Below, one piece after another: positions 7,162 to 16,126 of a DNA stretch of 64,000 nt (its first letter is position 1; each line of letters begins with the position of its first letter). The notes under the pieces were generated by a model that did no database searches, was not told the origin of the DNA, and saw only the letters and a list, made by a program, of their open reading frames with translations. The DNA is taken from the NCBI RefSeq assembly GCF_014643835.1, contig NZ_BMKD01000001.1:124001-188000 (forward strand), written 5' to 3'. The position numbers were made by a program, and so were the translations under genes. Origin of the DNA: Mucilaginibacter rubeus. GTDB lineage: Bacteria; Bacteroidota; Bacteroidia; Sphingobacteriales; Sphingobacteriaceae.

Positions 7162-7728
7162 ATTGATTAATTATTGTATTTAATATTCTATTTTTTAAAT
7201 TAATACGATATATAATATTTATTAAAATCCGTTAAGCTTATTTAAAGCTTATCACAAATATTTTAAAAGTTTGATTTTACTCTCTGTTTTTTAAAAACTC
7301 TGTTTTTCTAAAATTTTAAAAAAGATTCTCTGTTTCGTATTTTTATACTGTTAATTATGGCGTTAAATTACTAATTTTAAATGTAATATCATCTGGATTA
7401 ATTACCGGTATGGTATACAATTTATTGCACGATTTTCACATTATTTCATTTATTTGATATACAAACTGTAATTATATTGTAAATCTCAGGATATATGTTG
7501 CAATATTATTGTAATTGCCTGCAATTTATTTGAAGTGATATTGTATAGGGTGTTTTTTTATTTAATATATTGTTTTTCAGATATTTAACAATGCAAATAT
7601 AAATATGTTTTTAATAGGAGTAAAAAACATATGAAAATAATTTTCCACAATGTTTTTTATTCTTAACATTAAATATAATTCAGCATTATTTTATAACTTT
7701 CACCCCAACAGAACGTAGAAGTGTTTCA
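7162..7728. promoter_or_regulatory. AT-rich divergent control region between the KRDLGSAD genes and the TPR sensor
   Basis: No gene is visible in these 567 bases, which are much richer in A+T than the neighbouring coding DNA. The stretch contains three direct copies of CTCTGTTT (7282, 7298, 7328), a 7-bp inverted repeat TAAGCTT/AAGCTTA with a 5-base loop (7233-7251), and several TTGTAAT/TTGCAAT-like words at 7460-7530. It must carry the start signals for both the peptide genes and the divergent sensor gene. I found no full-match TTTG/TAnnTTTG promoter, so the exact promoters are not assigned. Confidence 0.45.
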
Positions 7729-9159
7729 ATGAAAAAAATCGGCACATTTATATTATTCTTTTTATTATCGCTGTCGGTATACGCGAATGATATAATTGAT
7801 GTTGCTGCAAAAGACACTAATGAGGTAATAAGCCTGAATACCAGCGCTTATTCAAACAGGCTGACAAATCCGGAGCAAACCGTTGAAGATGCCACCAGGG
7901 CGCTGAAGCTATCTACCAAACTCAATTATATTAATGGTATTGCAGAAGCTTACCGTGTTATAGGTATTGGTAAATACTACCTTGATCAGCCTGAAAAGGC
8001 TATTGAAAATTATCTGAACTCCCTTTCATATTTTACCCGCAACAATAACCTGAGGGGCGAAGCCAAGGTTTATAATAATATCGGCATCCTGTTTCGTGAC
8101 CACGACTACGAACGCTCCCTTACCTATCTTAACCGATCGCTGGAGATAGCACAAAAAATAAATGATACCAAGTTGGTGGGCTCATTGTATTTAAATATAG
8201 GCAACGTTTACACGCGTAAAAATAACCTGTATATGGCGCTTAAGTTTTATGATAAAAGCTTTCCTATATTTCAGAAACTGAGCGATTCGGTAAACCTGAT
8301 CCAGTGTTTGCAAAATCGTGGTGTTATTTATTTTAAACTTAAAGATTACGATAAGGCCCTGGGTTTACTACTGGAGGCTAATACCGGTGCAAAAGCACGT
8401 GACCTGAACGAGTCAGTAGCCAGTGTTGACCTTACGCTGGCAGCGCTTTACATGACCAAAGGCGATTTTAAAAATGCGGAAAAGATGGTACGGGAGGGGA
8501 CCGCTTATACACAATTAGTAAAGGACCCTAAGCTTGACTACGATTACAAATACACCACATACGAACTGGAGTACAACAAAAAGAATTTTGCCCGTGCGGT
8601 AAATTTACTAAGGGAAATATATACCCAGGATAGTGTTACCTATAAAACCAACGTATCGGCGCAAATGAACCTGGTTGAGGCCAAACGCAGGCAGGAAGAG
8701 CAACTGAAAGAAAACGAAAGGATTGCAGAACGGCAGGCTTACGACCGGTCGAAATTTTGGGCGGTAACGGTAGTTGCCGGTTTGATGCTTGTGGTAATTG
8801 GTTTGCTGATCAGCAATGTAAAACGTAAAGCCAAAACCAATGCACAGCTTACATTGCTAAACGGTGAGGTATCCCGGCAAAAAGATAACCTTGATAGGAT
8901 CAATCATCATCTTGAAGAGATCATTGATGAACGTACCAAGGATCTGCAGTTAAAAAATAAAAAGCTTTCTGAGCATTCGTCATACCTGTCACATCAAATC
9001 AGGGGGCCTATAGCTACGTTACGCGGTTTGATCAACCTTGAAAAAGAAGGCCTGGTTGACCAGGCCGAATGTTTGGATATGATGGACAAATGTGTATCTG
9101 AAATTGATGAAAAGATCATCGAAATGAGCGACATGCTACATAACCCGCCAAGAGTTTAA
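7729..9159 (+). CDS. Membrane TPR protein with histidine-kinase phosphoacceptor box but no ATPase domain
   Basis: A 476-residue protein laid out as signal peptide (1-20), about six tetratricopeptide repeats (roughly 36-320, e.g. AKVYNNIGILFRD and GSLYLNIGNVYTRK), one membrane segment (about 343-363), a coiled coil, and a phosphoacceptor-helix motif SHQIRGPIATLRGL with His422. It stops about 54 residues later, so the ATP-binding domain of a histidine kinase is absent. The 24 bases to the next, convergent gene leave no room for a frameshifted remnant. The TPR part should be periplasmic. TPR domains bind peptides in Gram-positive pheromone receptors, and this gene is divergent from the exported KRDLGSAD peptide genes, so a receptor role is an attractive inference but unproven. 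Confidence 0.85.
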   Translation: MKKIGTFILFFLLSLSVYANDIIDVAAKDTNEVISLNTSAYSNRLTNPEQTVEDATRALKLSTKLNYINGIAEAYRVIGIGKYYLDQPEKAIENYLNSLSYFTRNNNLRGEAKVYNNIGILFRDHDYERSLTYLNRSLEIAQKINDTKLVGSLYLNIGNVYTRKNNLYMALKFYDKSFPIFQKLSDSVNLIQCLQNRGVIYFKLKDYDKALGLLLEANTGAKARDLNESVASVDLTLAALYMTKGDFKNAEKMVREGTAYTQLVKDPKLDYDYKYTTYELEYNKKNFARAVNLLREIYTQDSVTYKTNVSAQMNLVEAKRRQEEQLKENERIAERQAYDRSKFWAVTVVAGLMLVVIGLLISNVKRKAKTNAQLTLLNGEVSRQKDNLDRINHHLEEIIDERTKDLQLKNKKLSEHSSYLSHQIRGPIATLRGLINLEKEGLVDQAECLDMMDKCVSEIDEKIIEMSDMLHNPPRV

Positions 9160-9183
9160 CCGGCGCCCGGTCCTCCTTCAGGT

Positions 9184-9483
9184 TTAACTAAAGTGTACAG
9201 GCAGGCTGGAGTGGATCTGTGCTTCTATAAGCCCCAGGTAAATACAATACCACGATATCATTTGTAAAACCAGCAGCTGCCTGTGTTTATTATAGCCCTG
9301 TGTTTCAAAAGCCAGTGTTGTTTCATCGCCGGCAGTTACAAAAAACCTTACTTCGCCTTTACTCGGTTTAAAACGTGCCCGCAGCAAATCAAACGCCTTA
9401 ACTTTTAGCTTACTTTTAGGATCATGGATGATACCGTCGCTCGAGGTTTCGTTTTTTGATATGGAAATAAGATAATTTGACAT
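9184..9483 (-). CDS. Hypothetical protein (99 aa)
   Basis: A 99-residue product starting MSNYLISISKNETSSDGI, predicted cytoplasmic. I selected the internal ATG at 9483 because the upstream extension is short and unlike a conserved start. The middle (about 35-70) has alternating strands (KVKAFDLLRARF, EVRFFVTAGDETTLAF), suggesting a small beta-rich fold. The C-terminal third is aromatic and hydrophobic (LLVLQMISWYCIYLGL). I do not recognise a family. It converges on the TPR sensor gene with 24 bases between the stops. Confidence 0.55.
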   Translation of the reverse strand: MSNYLISISKNETSSDGIIHDPKSKLKVKAFDLLRARFKPSKGEVRFFVTAGDETTLAFETQGYNKHRQLLVLQMISWYCIYLGLIEAQIHSSLPVHFS

Positions 9484-9717
9484 ACAATTTGCTTTAGTAA
9501 TCTGCACGCCACAATTATTACTCCAAAATCGCTATAAAACGCTCATTATGGATAAATTAGCTAATACACCGGGAAGCTTTTTTGTCTGAATTTCCTTTTG
9601 TTAAATATTGTTAACTACTATTTAATGTAGTGGGTGGAACAGGCCACTGATGCGAAGCAAACAATGTACACTATCGGTAAATTGTAATGTTTACTGCACA
9701 CCTTTAGATAGCTACAC

Positions 9718-10086
9718 TTAGATAGCCACACTGGCCTTATTGCGCAGCTCTTCATAAAGTAATATTACCTTACGTTGTAAACTGGCTATTTCTGATTCGC
9801 GGTCTATCAATTTTTTCTGTGCAAGGCTTAAACTCGACGGCTTCATATCAGTTTCGTCAGTATCAAGGGCCAGTATGTTTACCACGTTTACATCAAAAAT
9901 ATTGGCAATTTGTTCAAGACGCGAGAGGTTTATATCGGTTACTCCTGTTTCAATTTTTGAAAACGCAGGAATAGAGATGCCCAAACGGTTAGCCACATCT
10001 TCCTGGCTCCATCCATGCTGATGGCGTAATGCCCGGATGTTTTTACCAACGGATTTGTTTGTTTGTTTTTTAATAGTATCGCTCAT
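9718..10086 (-). CDS. XRE-family transcriptional regulator with C-terminal coiled coil
   Basis: A 122-residue DNA-binding protein. Residues 13-70 form a helix-turn-helix of the Cro/CI (XRE) type, with WSQEDVANRLGISIPAFSKI covering the recognition region and ETGVTDINLSRLEQIANIF completing the fold. After a linker, residues 88-117 form a probable coiled coil (REIDxxL-like heptads, ending YEELRNKASVAI), typical of a dimerisation tail in Bacteroidota XRE proteins. A 12-bp inverted repeat lies 55-105 bp upstream (10141-10191) and could be its own operator. Targets are unknown. Confidence 0.85.
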   Translation of the reverse strand: MSDTIKKQTNKSVGKNIRALRHQHGWSQEDVANRLGISIPAFSKIETGVTDINLSRLEQIANIFDVNVVNILALDTDETDMKPSSLSLAQKKLIDRESEIASLQRKVILLYEELRNKASVAI

Positions 10087-10140
10087 ATCAATTAAATATT
10101 AATTAAGGAAAGGGGATACTTATGCAATCCAAATGGTATG

Positions 10141-10191
10141 CCATCATTAAATTACCTTTAAATTAGTGTTATTAAGGCGATTTAATGATGG
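10141..10191. repeat. 12-bp perfect inverted repeat upstream of the XRE gene
   Basis: CCATCATTAAAT (10141-10152) is repeated inverted as ATTTAATGATGG (10180-10191) with a 27-base spacer. The element sits between the helicase stop and the XRE start. No T tract follows, so a terminator is less likely than an operator or a structured leader. Regulatory function is a guess. Confidence 0.45.
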
Positions 10192-10252
10192 ACTGTGGCG
10201 AGGCTTGGGGAATCATTTCCTCAAAGTAGGGATTTTAACTCTTGGTTTATGT

Positions 10253-12538
10253 TTACTGAACTATGTAAAGTTTCGCAAATTTTAATAGCAACTGCTTTTG
10301 ACCAATCTCCTTAAAGAAGATTGTGGCTTTTATATCGGGCTTATTACCCTCAAGAGCGAGTACTTTGCCAAAGCCAAAACGTTCGTGTTCAACCTCCATG
10401 CCCACTTGTAAACCGGATGTATCAGAAGGTTTGAAATTGGCCGAAGGTACATGCGCCTTGGCCAGTATCGAAGTGGTTTTTACCGGTGCTGCAGCTGCCG
10501 GTTTTGGTCGCGAAAATGTGTCGGGCTGCTTATCTCTGCTCCATGCTTTACGCTCATCATCAAAAAATGGATTATTGCCCGAAGCGGGTTTGGCAGTGTA
10601 GTCGAGCTCGAGATATTTTGCGTCAATTTCGTCCAAAAAGCGGCTTGGCTCGCAATTAATCAGTGTTCCAAACTTAAAACGCGAGGTGGCGTAACTGATA
10701 TGGAGCTTACTTTCGGCACGCGTAACGGCTACATAAAACAGGCGTCGCTCTTCTTCAAGATCGCTGCGTGAGTTAAGCGACATCTGCGAAGGAAAAAGGT
10801 TTTCTTCCAGTCCTACAACATAAACCTGCGGAAACTCAAGCCCTTTTGACGAGTGGATGGTCATGAGCGATACCGTATCGGCATCTTTGTTTTTGTCATT
10901 ATCATCGTTGGTTAACAGGGCCACATCCTGCATGAAAACATCAAGGCCTTTTTCTTCAATATCTTCCCGCTCTGAAAACTCTTTGATCCCGTTTAAAAGC
11001 TCCTGGATATTTTCGTAACGGTTAAGCCCCTCTACCGATTTATCTTCATAAAGGTCCTTCAATAAGCCCGAATGCTGCGCGATATACAAAGCCGACTCAT
11101 AGGCAGACTTGGTTTTGGTAAGCACCTGGAAGCTTTGGATCATGGTAGCAAAAGTGGACACTGCCCCCGATATTTTACCCTCGAGGTATTTGCCCGGCTC
11201 AACAATAACTTCCCAGGGCGTTATACCATGCTGATCGGCAGCTACAATGATCTTATCAACCGAGGTATCGCCAATACCGCGTTTAGGATAATTGATAACG
11301 CGTTTTAAAGCTTCTTCATCATTAGGGTTAAAGGTGAGCCTGAAATAAGCTATCAGGTCCTTAATTTCCTTACGCTGATAAAACGAAAGCCCACCATATA
11401 TTTTATAGGGGATGCCCAGCTTGCGCAAAGCCTCCTCCATAGAACGCGACTGCGCATTGGTGCGGTAAAGGATAGCAAATGCCGACCATTTAAGCCCGTT
11501 TGAGCTGCGGTCTTGCATAATAGCTTCGGCTACTATTTTGCCTTCCTCGTTATCGCTGAAAGCCCGCATCACCTTGATCTTATCGCCCGATTCTTTTTCG
11601 GAGAATACATTCTTTTTAAGCTGGTCTTTATTATTGCGGATGATGCTGTTGGCTACATTCACAATGTTTTGAGTTGAGCGATAATTTTGCTCCAGCTTAA
11701 ACACCTTCAGGTCCGGGTAATCCTTCTCAAAGTTTAAGATGTTTTGAATGTTGGCACCGCGGAAAGCATAGATACTTTGGGCATCATCACCTACTACGCA
11801 CAGGTTTTCGTTAACAGCGGCAAGCTTTTTAACAATCAGGTACTGCGAAAAGTTGGTATCCTGATACTCATCAACCATAAGGTATTTAAACTTGTGCTGG
11901 TATTTGTTGAGCACGTCGGGGTGCAGTTTCAGGAGCTCGTTGGTTTTATACAGCAAATCGTCAAAATCCATGGCACCGGCGCGGTAGCAGCGGGTGGCAT
12001 ACATCTCATAGATCTTACCCATTTGCCCGCGGCCGCTCGAAAAGTCGTCGGCCTGGATCTGCTCGTTCTTGTTATATTCCTGCCACGAGATCAGGTTATT
12101 TTTTGATGCCGAGATGCGGTTAAGTACAAAGTTTACATTGTACAGCTTATCATCAAGGTTCATCTCTTTTAAAATGGCCCTTAAAACGCTCTTGCTATCG
12201 TCGGTATCGTAGATGGTAAAGTTGCTTGGATAACCGATTTTTTCGGCCTCAACTCGTAATATTTTCGCAAACACCGAGTGGAAGGTACCCATCCAAATAT
12301 TTTTAGCTTCGGTACCAACAACGTGGGTAATACGCTCGCGCATTTCACGGGCGGCCTTATTGGTAAAGGTAAGTACCAGTATGTTAAATGAATCAACACC
12401 CTTGCGTATCAAATGCGCCACGCGATAGGTAATAACCCGTGTTTTGCCCGATCCTGCACCGGCAATAATCATTACCGGCCCCTCAGTTTGTTCAACCGCT
12501 GCCCTTTGTTCGGGGTTTAATCCCTGTAAGTAATCCAA
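10253..12538 (-). CDS. pcrA: ATP-dependent DNA helicase, UvrD/PcrA type
   Basis: A 761-residue superfamily-1A 3'-5' helicase for DNA repair and replication-fork clearance. Motifs in order: Q-motif region near 8-12 (NPEQR), Walker A AGAGSGKT at 26-33, motif Ia FTNKAAREMRER, Walker B/II VDEYQDTN, motif III GDDAQSIYAFRGA, motif IV QNYRST, motif V TIHSSKGLEFPQVY and motif VI YVAVTRA. The C-terminal part (about 710-761) has the Tudor-like VGMEVEHERFGFGKVLALEG segment that in PcrA contacts RNA polymerase. Length is usual for the family. Whether it should be called uvrD or pcrA is a naming matter; the presence of the Tudor region favours pcrA. Confidence 0.93.
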   Translation of the reverse strand: MDYLQGLNPEQRAAVEQTEGPVMIIAGAGSGKTRVITYRVAHLIRKGVDSFNILVLTFTNKAAREMRERITHVVGTEAKNIWMGTFHSVFAKILRVEAEKIGYPSNFTIYDTDDSKSVLRAILKEMNLDDKLYNVNFVLNRISASKNNLISWQEYNKNEQIQADDFSSGRGQMGKIYEMYATRCYRAGAMDFDDLLYKTNELLKLHPDVLNKYQHKFKYLMVDEYQDTNFSQYLIVKKLAAVNENLCVVGDDAQSIYAFRGANIQNILNFEKDYPDLKVFKLEQNYRSTQNIVNVANSIIRNNKDQLKKNVFSEKESGDKIKVMRAFSDNEEGKIVAEAIMQDRSSNGLKWSAFAILYRTNAQSRSMEEALRKLGIPYKIYGGLSFYQRKEIKDLIAYFRLTFNPNDEEALKRVINYPKRGIGDTSVDKIIVAADQHGITPWEVIVEPGKYLEGKISGAVSTFATMIQSFQVLTKTKSAYESALYIAQHSGLLKDLYEDKSVEGLNRYENIQELLNGIKEFSEREDIEEKGLDVFMQDVALLTNDDNDKNKDADTVSLMTIHSSKGLEFPQVYVVGLEENLFPSQMSLNSRSDLEEERRLFYVAVTRAESKLHISYATSRFKFGTLINCEPSRFLDEIDAKYLELDYTAKPASGNNPFFDDERKAWSRDKQPDTFSRPKPAAAAPVKTTSILAKAHVPSANFKPSDTSGLQVGMEVEHERFGFGKVLALEGNKPDIKATIFFKEIGQKQLLLKFAKLYIVQ

Positions 12539-12650
12539 AATCTTTTCCTCTTTGCTATGAGCCAGCGAAATTAAGGTTTTGGGGCGAAAGGGTGAAAAAT
12601 TTCGGATATCGAATTTGAGATTTCGGAATTGGATTCATTATAATTGAATA

Positions 12651-13148
12651 ATGAAGTTTGATAATTTAAAATGGATTGTAGTTACAATAGTAGCGTTGTT
12701 TTGGGCTATTGTTTTAACCTGCGACGCACTGACTACTGATTTTAATGCGGATAACGTTGTTGTTAATGTTTTGCATCTGAGCGCTATAAAGAAAAATACT
12801 GGAGGGAGAGGGAGTTTAAATTATGACCTTTATGTGCAAGAAAATGATAAGCATTATAAAATTGGTGCCGATTGGACTGACTGTTTTTACTACGATATCT
12901 TTGTTGATAACGTAAAGCCAGGACATGTTATAAGATTGTCTGTTTTAAAGACCAATGGTTTGATTAAGAATAATGATTTGTTGGAGGTTGTAGGCATACA
13001 AGTAGATGGGGTAACTTACTTAAATCATGATTGTGTAATAAATAGTGTGAAGGATCAGAGAAAAATATTACCATTTGCATGGCTTTTGGTAATTGGCCTT
13101 GTTGCGTATTGGTATTTTAAAATATCTCGTATAAATAAAATAAAGTAA
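12651..13148 (+). CDS. Hypothetical membrane protein (165 aa)
   Basis: A 165-residue product with an N-terminal hydrophobic segment (WIVVTIVALFWAIVLTCDAL, about 8-27) and a C-terminal one (ILPFAWLLVIGLVAYWYF, about 138-156) on either side of a beta-rich, probably periplasmic domain of roughly 105 residues with three Cys. No known domain is recognised. The DNA is richer in A+T than adjacent genes, suggesting a lineage-specific or recently gained gene. It is divergent from the helicase gene and convergent with the response-regulator gene. Confidence 0.6.
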   Translation: MKFDNLKWIVVTIVALFWAIVLTCDALTTDFNADNVVVNVLHLSAIKKNTGGRGSLNYDLYVQENDKHYKIGADWTDCFYYDIFVDNVKPGHVIRLSVLKTNGLIKNNDLLEVVGIQVDGVTYLNHDCVINSVKDQRKILPFAWLLVIGLVAYWYFKISRINKIK

Positions 13149-13207
13149 GTCATCCTGCAGTTAATACTGCAATTAAGGTTCTATAAACGTATAAAGATAG
13201 TATAATG

Positions 13208-13567
13208 TTAATTCAAAAACCTGTTAATGGTCTTTACCAGTTTATTCACATCAAAGGGCTTGGGTACAAAAGCGTCATAACCAAAGTTAACCAGGGCAAT
13301 GGCCTGTTCATGGTAAGCCGAAATCAGGATCACCGGAATATGCCGGGTATCTTCGTTGCCTTTAATAAGCTGGCAAATGCGGCCGCCGTTGAGACCGGGC
13401 AGCATATAGTCGGTTAATACAAGATCGGGGTTGTACGCTTTTACAGCACCAATAATATCATCAGTACGGTCAAGACCGGTAACCTCAAAATCATGAAAGG
13501 TGAGCACTGTTTCAAGTACCCGCAAAATTTCAGCGTCATCTTCAATTATGAGTATATTTCTTGCCAT
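13208..13567 (-). CDS. Single-domain response regulator (CheY-like receiver)
   Basis: A 119-residue receiver domain with no output domain. The acidic pocket is IEDD at 8-11, the phosphoacceptor is Asp53 (LVLTDYMLPG), followed by Ser/Thr ILISAY and Lys VPKPF near the end. It therefore accepts phosphate from an unknown kinase and acts by protein contact. I started at the ATG at 13567 (MARNILIIEDD), since an ATG 9 bases upstream would only add MLT. No kinase gene adjoins it. Confidence 0.88.
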   Translation of the reverse strand: MARNILIIEDDAEILRVLETVLTFHDFEVTGLDRTDDIIGAVKAYNPDLVLTDYMLPGLNGGRICQLIKGNEDTRHIPVILISAYHEQAIALVNFGYDAFVPKPFDVNKLVKTINRFLN

Positions 13568-13812
13568 AGTTAACATGCTAATTGTAATTTGCTATTAGCC
13601 TTTAATATTAAAAATAAACAAAATGTTTTATAATTAAAAATATTTTCCAGTGTTTAATTGAAGTCGATATAGGTTTGTATTAGTGGGTATATTGCTTATT
13701 AACAGTTGGATATAGTGTTTTTTTAAGGATATTTTATGGTTTTTTAAAGGGTGCATAATTTTACACTGACCGCGATAAAAACAACTCACAGTTAAGTAAA
13801 CACAATCATCAA

Positions 13813-13846
13813 AAAAAGCGATGAGCCCAAACACCCATCGCTTTTT
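13813..13846. terminator. Bidirectional intrinsic terminator
   Basis: An 11-bp stem AAAAAGCGATG / CATCGCTTTTT with a 12-base loop. It is flanked by A's on the left and T's on the right, so it gives a G/C-containing hairpin plus U tract in both directions. It lies between the M1 peptidase gene (minus) and the response-regulator side. Confidence 0.75.
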
Positions 13847-13854
13847 GAAGTTCC

Positions 13855-13917
13855 CTCTAATCTCTAATCTCTAATCTCTAATCTCTAATCTCTAATCTCT
13901 AATCTCTAATCTCTAAT
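13855..13917. repeat. Heptanucleotide microsatellite (CTCTAAT)9
   Basis: Nine perfect head-to-tail copies of CTCTAAT occupy 63 bases in the gap between the terminator and the end of the M1 peptidase gene, followed by a partial CTC. No reading frame crosses it. The rest of 13568-13962 is AT-rich with no gene that I can support. Confidence 0.95.
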
Positions 13918-13962
13918 CTCCTCACAAATCCGAAATCGAAATTCCCAAATCCCAAATCAAAA

Positions 13963-15927
13963 TCACTCTCCCCTGTAAACGTTGTTTTTCAGGTCAACGT
14001 CAGGTAGTTGACGATCAGGGTCTATTTCCATGCTTTTAATAGCCGATGTTGAGGGGTATTTAAATTTCCAAACGCCGTCGCGCTGCCAGATATTTACCGG
14101 CAGGTGAATAGTTTCGATTTTGCCGTTAGCCTGAACAATTTTAAGATCAACAGGCATAGCCATTTTTTCATTATTGGTAAGTGTGATCAGCGCACCTTCG
14201 GCCGGGTTACCTTTGATATAGCTTACCGAACTAATGGCCTGGTCAAGCTTCCAGGTGGTGAAGAACCATGATTTCCAGAACCAGTTCAGGTCCTCGCCGC
14301 TGGCATCATTCATAGCCCTGAAAAGATCGTAAGGAAGCGGGTGCTTAAACGCCCAGTTCTTAACATACTCGCGGAAAGCATAGTCAAAGCGCTCGGGGCC
14401 AAGCACTACGTTGCGCAATATATCCAAACCTAACGCGGTTTTGGTATAATACTGACCGTAATCATTGAGACCAATGGCTTCAGGAGCGGTCATGAGCGGG
14501 TCTTTGCTGTTGCGGTAGCCGGCTAGTACATTTTGCGCCGAACCACTTTTCTCAACATATTCGCCTTTATTAAATTGTTCGGTAGCGTACTCATTAATAA
14601 AGGTGTTAAAACCTTCGTCTTGCCACATGTATTTGCGCTCGTTTGAGCCTACAATCATCGGGAACCAGTTATGGCCTATCTCATGGGTAACATCACCCCA
14701 AAGCTGTCCTTTTTTCAGGTTGCTGAGGCAAAAGATAGCGCCCGGATATTCCATGCCTAATGCCACGCCCGATACGTTAACTGCCGAATTCCAGGGATAT
14801 TCAAAGTATAAGTTTGAATAGATCTCCATGCTGTTTTTCAGGTATTCGGTTGAGCGGCCCCAGCCGTCATTGCCCGAACTTTCAACCGGGTAGGCCGACA
14901 TGGCAATACCCTTGCGGCCCGATGGGAAATTAACCCTTGCCGCGTCCCAGATAAAAGCGTCAGAAGCGCCCCAGGCAATATCGCGGGTATTCTGCATTTT
15001 AAAATGCCAGGTAAGCGTACCTTTAAACGGCCGGGTCGAGCCTTTGCCAACTTCACCTGCACTGATGACGGTTACCGTTTTATCGCTGTTGCGGGCTTCT
15101 GCCAGCCTTTTTTGTTGTGCTGGAGTAAGTACATCTTCAGGGTTTTGCAAATCGCCCGAGCCAACTACTATTTTGTTGGCGGGAGCAGTGATATAATAGT
15201 CAAAATCGCCGTATTCGCAATAGAACTCGCCCAGTCCCATGTAGGGCAGGGTGTTCCAGCCTTCTACATCGTCATAAACGCACATGCGTGGGTACCATTG
15301 GGCAATTTCGTAAACATAGCCCTGTTTAAACTTTTTACGGCCCATACGGTCGGCGCCATAAAAGGGGATTGCAAAATCATAATTAACCTTGATCTCTATT
15401 TTTTCGCCTTTGCCATCCATTGGGGCATTAAGGCGTAACTGCATCCGTGCATCCGTAATGATAGGATCAACCTTGTAGGTTTCGCCTTTATAGGTAATCT
15501 CAACAGAAGCGATATGATAACCACCGCGACTAAATCCACGAACGTCAAACCTGTCGCCGGTGTATGGCGTTACCGCCGCTCCGCGCGAATCTGGTTTAAA
15601 CAGGTTTTGATCCAGTTGCAGCCACAGATAATCCAACTTATCAGGGCTGTTATTGGTGTAGGTAATGGTTACTTCGCCGGTTATGGTAGTATCCTTGCCT
15701 TCATTAAGAGCAGCTTTGATTTGGTAATCAGCGCGGTTTTGCCAGTAATTTGGTGAGGGCTTGCCTGCAGCCGAGCGTGTACCGCCACTGGTAACGGGCC
15801 AGGTAATTGGGCCAAAAAGGTCCTGGTGATTGTATTTTGTGGTGTCGGTAGTTTGGGCCGATGCCGGTCGCGTTAACGGCATCAGCGCCACGGCGCATAA
15901 TAAATAATTCAGTTTTAAACAGTTCAT
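13963..15927 (-). CDS. Exported M1-family zinc metallopeptidase
   Basis: A 654-residue aminopeptidase-like enzyme with a signal peptide ([20 protein letters not shown], cleaved after ASAQ). The zinc site is His415-Glu416-x-x-His419 ([10 protein letters not shown]) with the third ligand Glu438 exactly 18 residues further (QDEGFNTF). The exopeptidase substrate loop is present as GMEYPGAIF, a variant of GAMEN. The N-terminal beta-domain and the C-terminal helical part are of normal length. The chosen start at 15927 begins the signal peptide cleanly; a start 27 bases upstream would add a polar leader. It probably acts in the periplasm on peptides. Confidence 0.9.
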   Translation of the reverse strand: MNCLKLNYLLCAVALMPLTRPASAQTTDTTKYNHQDLFGPITWPVTSGGTRSAAGKPSPNYWQNRADYQIKAALNEGKDTTITGEVTITYTNNSPDKLDYLWLQLDQNLFKPDSRGAAVTPYTGDRFDVRGFSRGGYHIASVEITYKGETYKVDPIITDARMQLRLNAPMDGKGEKIEIKVNYDFAIPFYGADRMGRKKFKQGYVYEIAQWYPRMCVYDDVEGWNTLPYMGLGEFYCEYGDFDYYITAPANKIVVGSGDLQNPEDVLTPAQQKRLAEARNSDKTVTVISAGEVGKGSTRPFKGTLTWHFKMQNTRDIAWGASDAFIWDAARVNFPSGRKGIAMSAYPVESSGNDGWGRSTEYLKNSMEIYSNLYFEYPWNSAVNVSGVALGMEYPGAIFCLSNLKKGQLWGDVTHEIGHNWFPMIVGSNERKYMWQDEGFNTFINEYATEQFNKGEYVEKSGSAQNVLAGYRNSKDPLMTAPEAIGLNDYGQYYTKTALGLDILRNVVLGPERFDYAFREYVKNWAFKHPLPYDLFRAMNDASGEDLNWFWKSWFFTTWKLDQAISSVSYIKGNPAEGALITLTNNEKMAMPVDLKIVQANGKIETIHLPVNIWQRDGVWKFKYPSTSAIKSMEIDPDRQLPDVDLKNNVYRGE

Positions 15928-16126
15928 CTTAAATTTTTGATAACAAGGGGGCAAATAAAGGGAAATAATTTGTGAGTTTGATAATTTTTAGGACTGAAAG
16001 GGTTGGAGATAAGTGATTTTGACTTATTGGGGGCGGAGTGTTTTGGGGTTGTTGCTTCAATAAGGAAATTATAATTGTTGACTTGTCTTTAATTTAATAA
16101 AAGTATCTTTATCTATACCTAACATT

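Noticed and set aside
7488-7502. Possible sigma-54 promoter upstream of the TPR sensor (GG..GC)
   Set aside because: The GG and GC are separated by 9 bases and not 10, and the flanks do not match the consensus.
13634-13834. 66-codon minus-strand frame in the gap before the M1 peptidase gene
   Set aside because: It overlaps the intrinsic terminator, has no signal of conservation and an odd composition.
15004-15438. 144-codon plus-strand frame opposite the M1 peptidase gene
   Set aside because: Antisense to a clearly functional gene with intact zinc motif.
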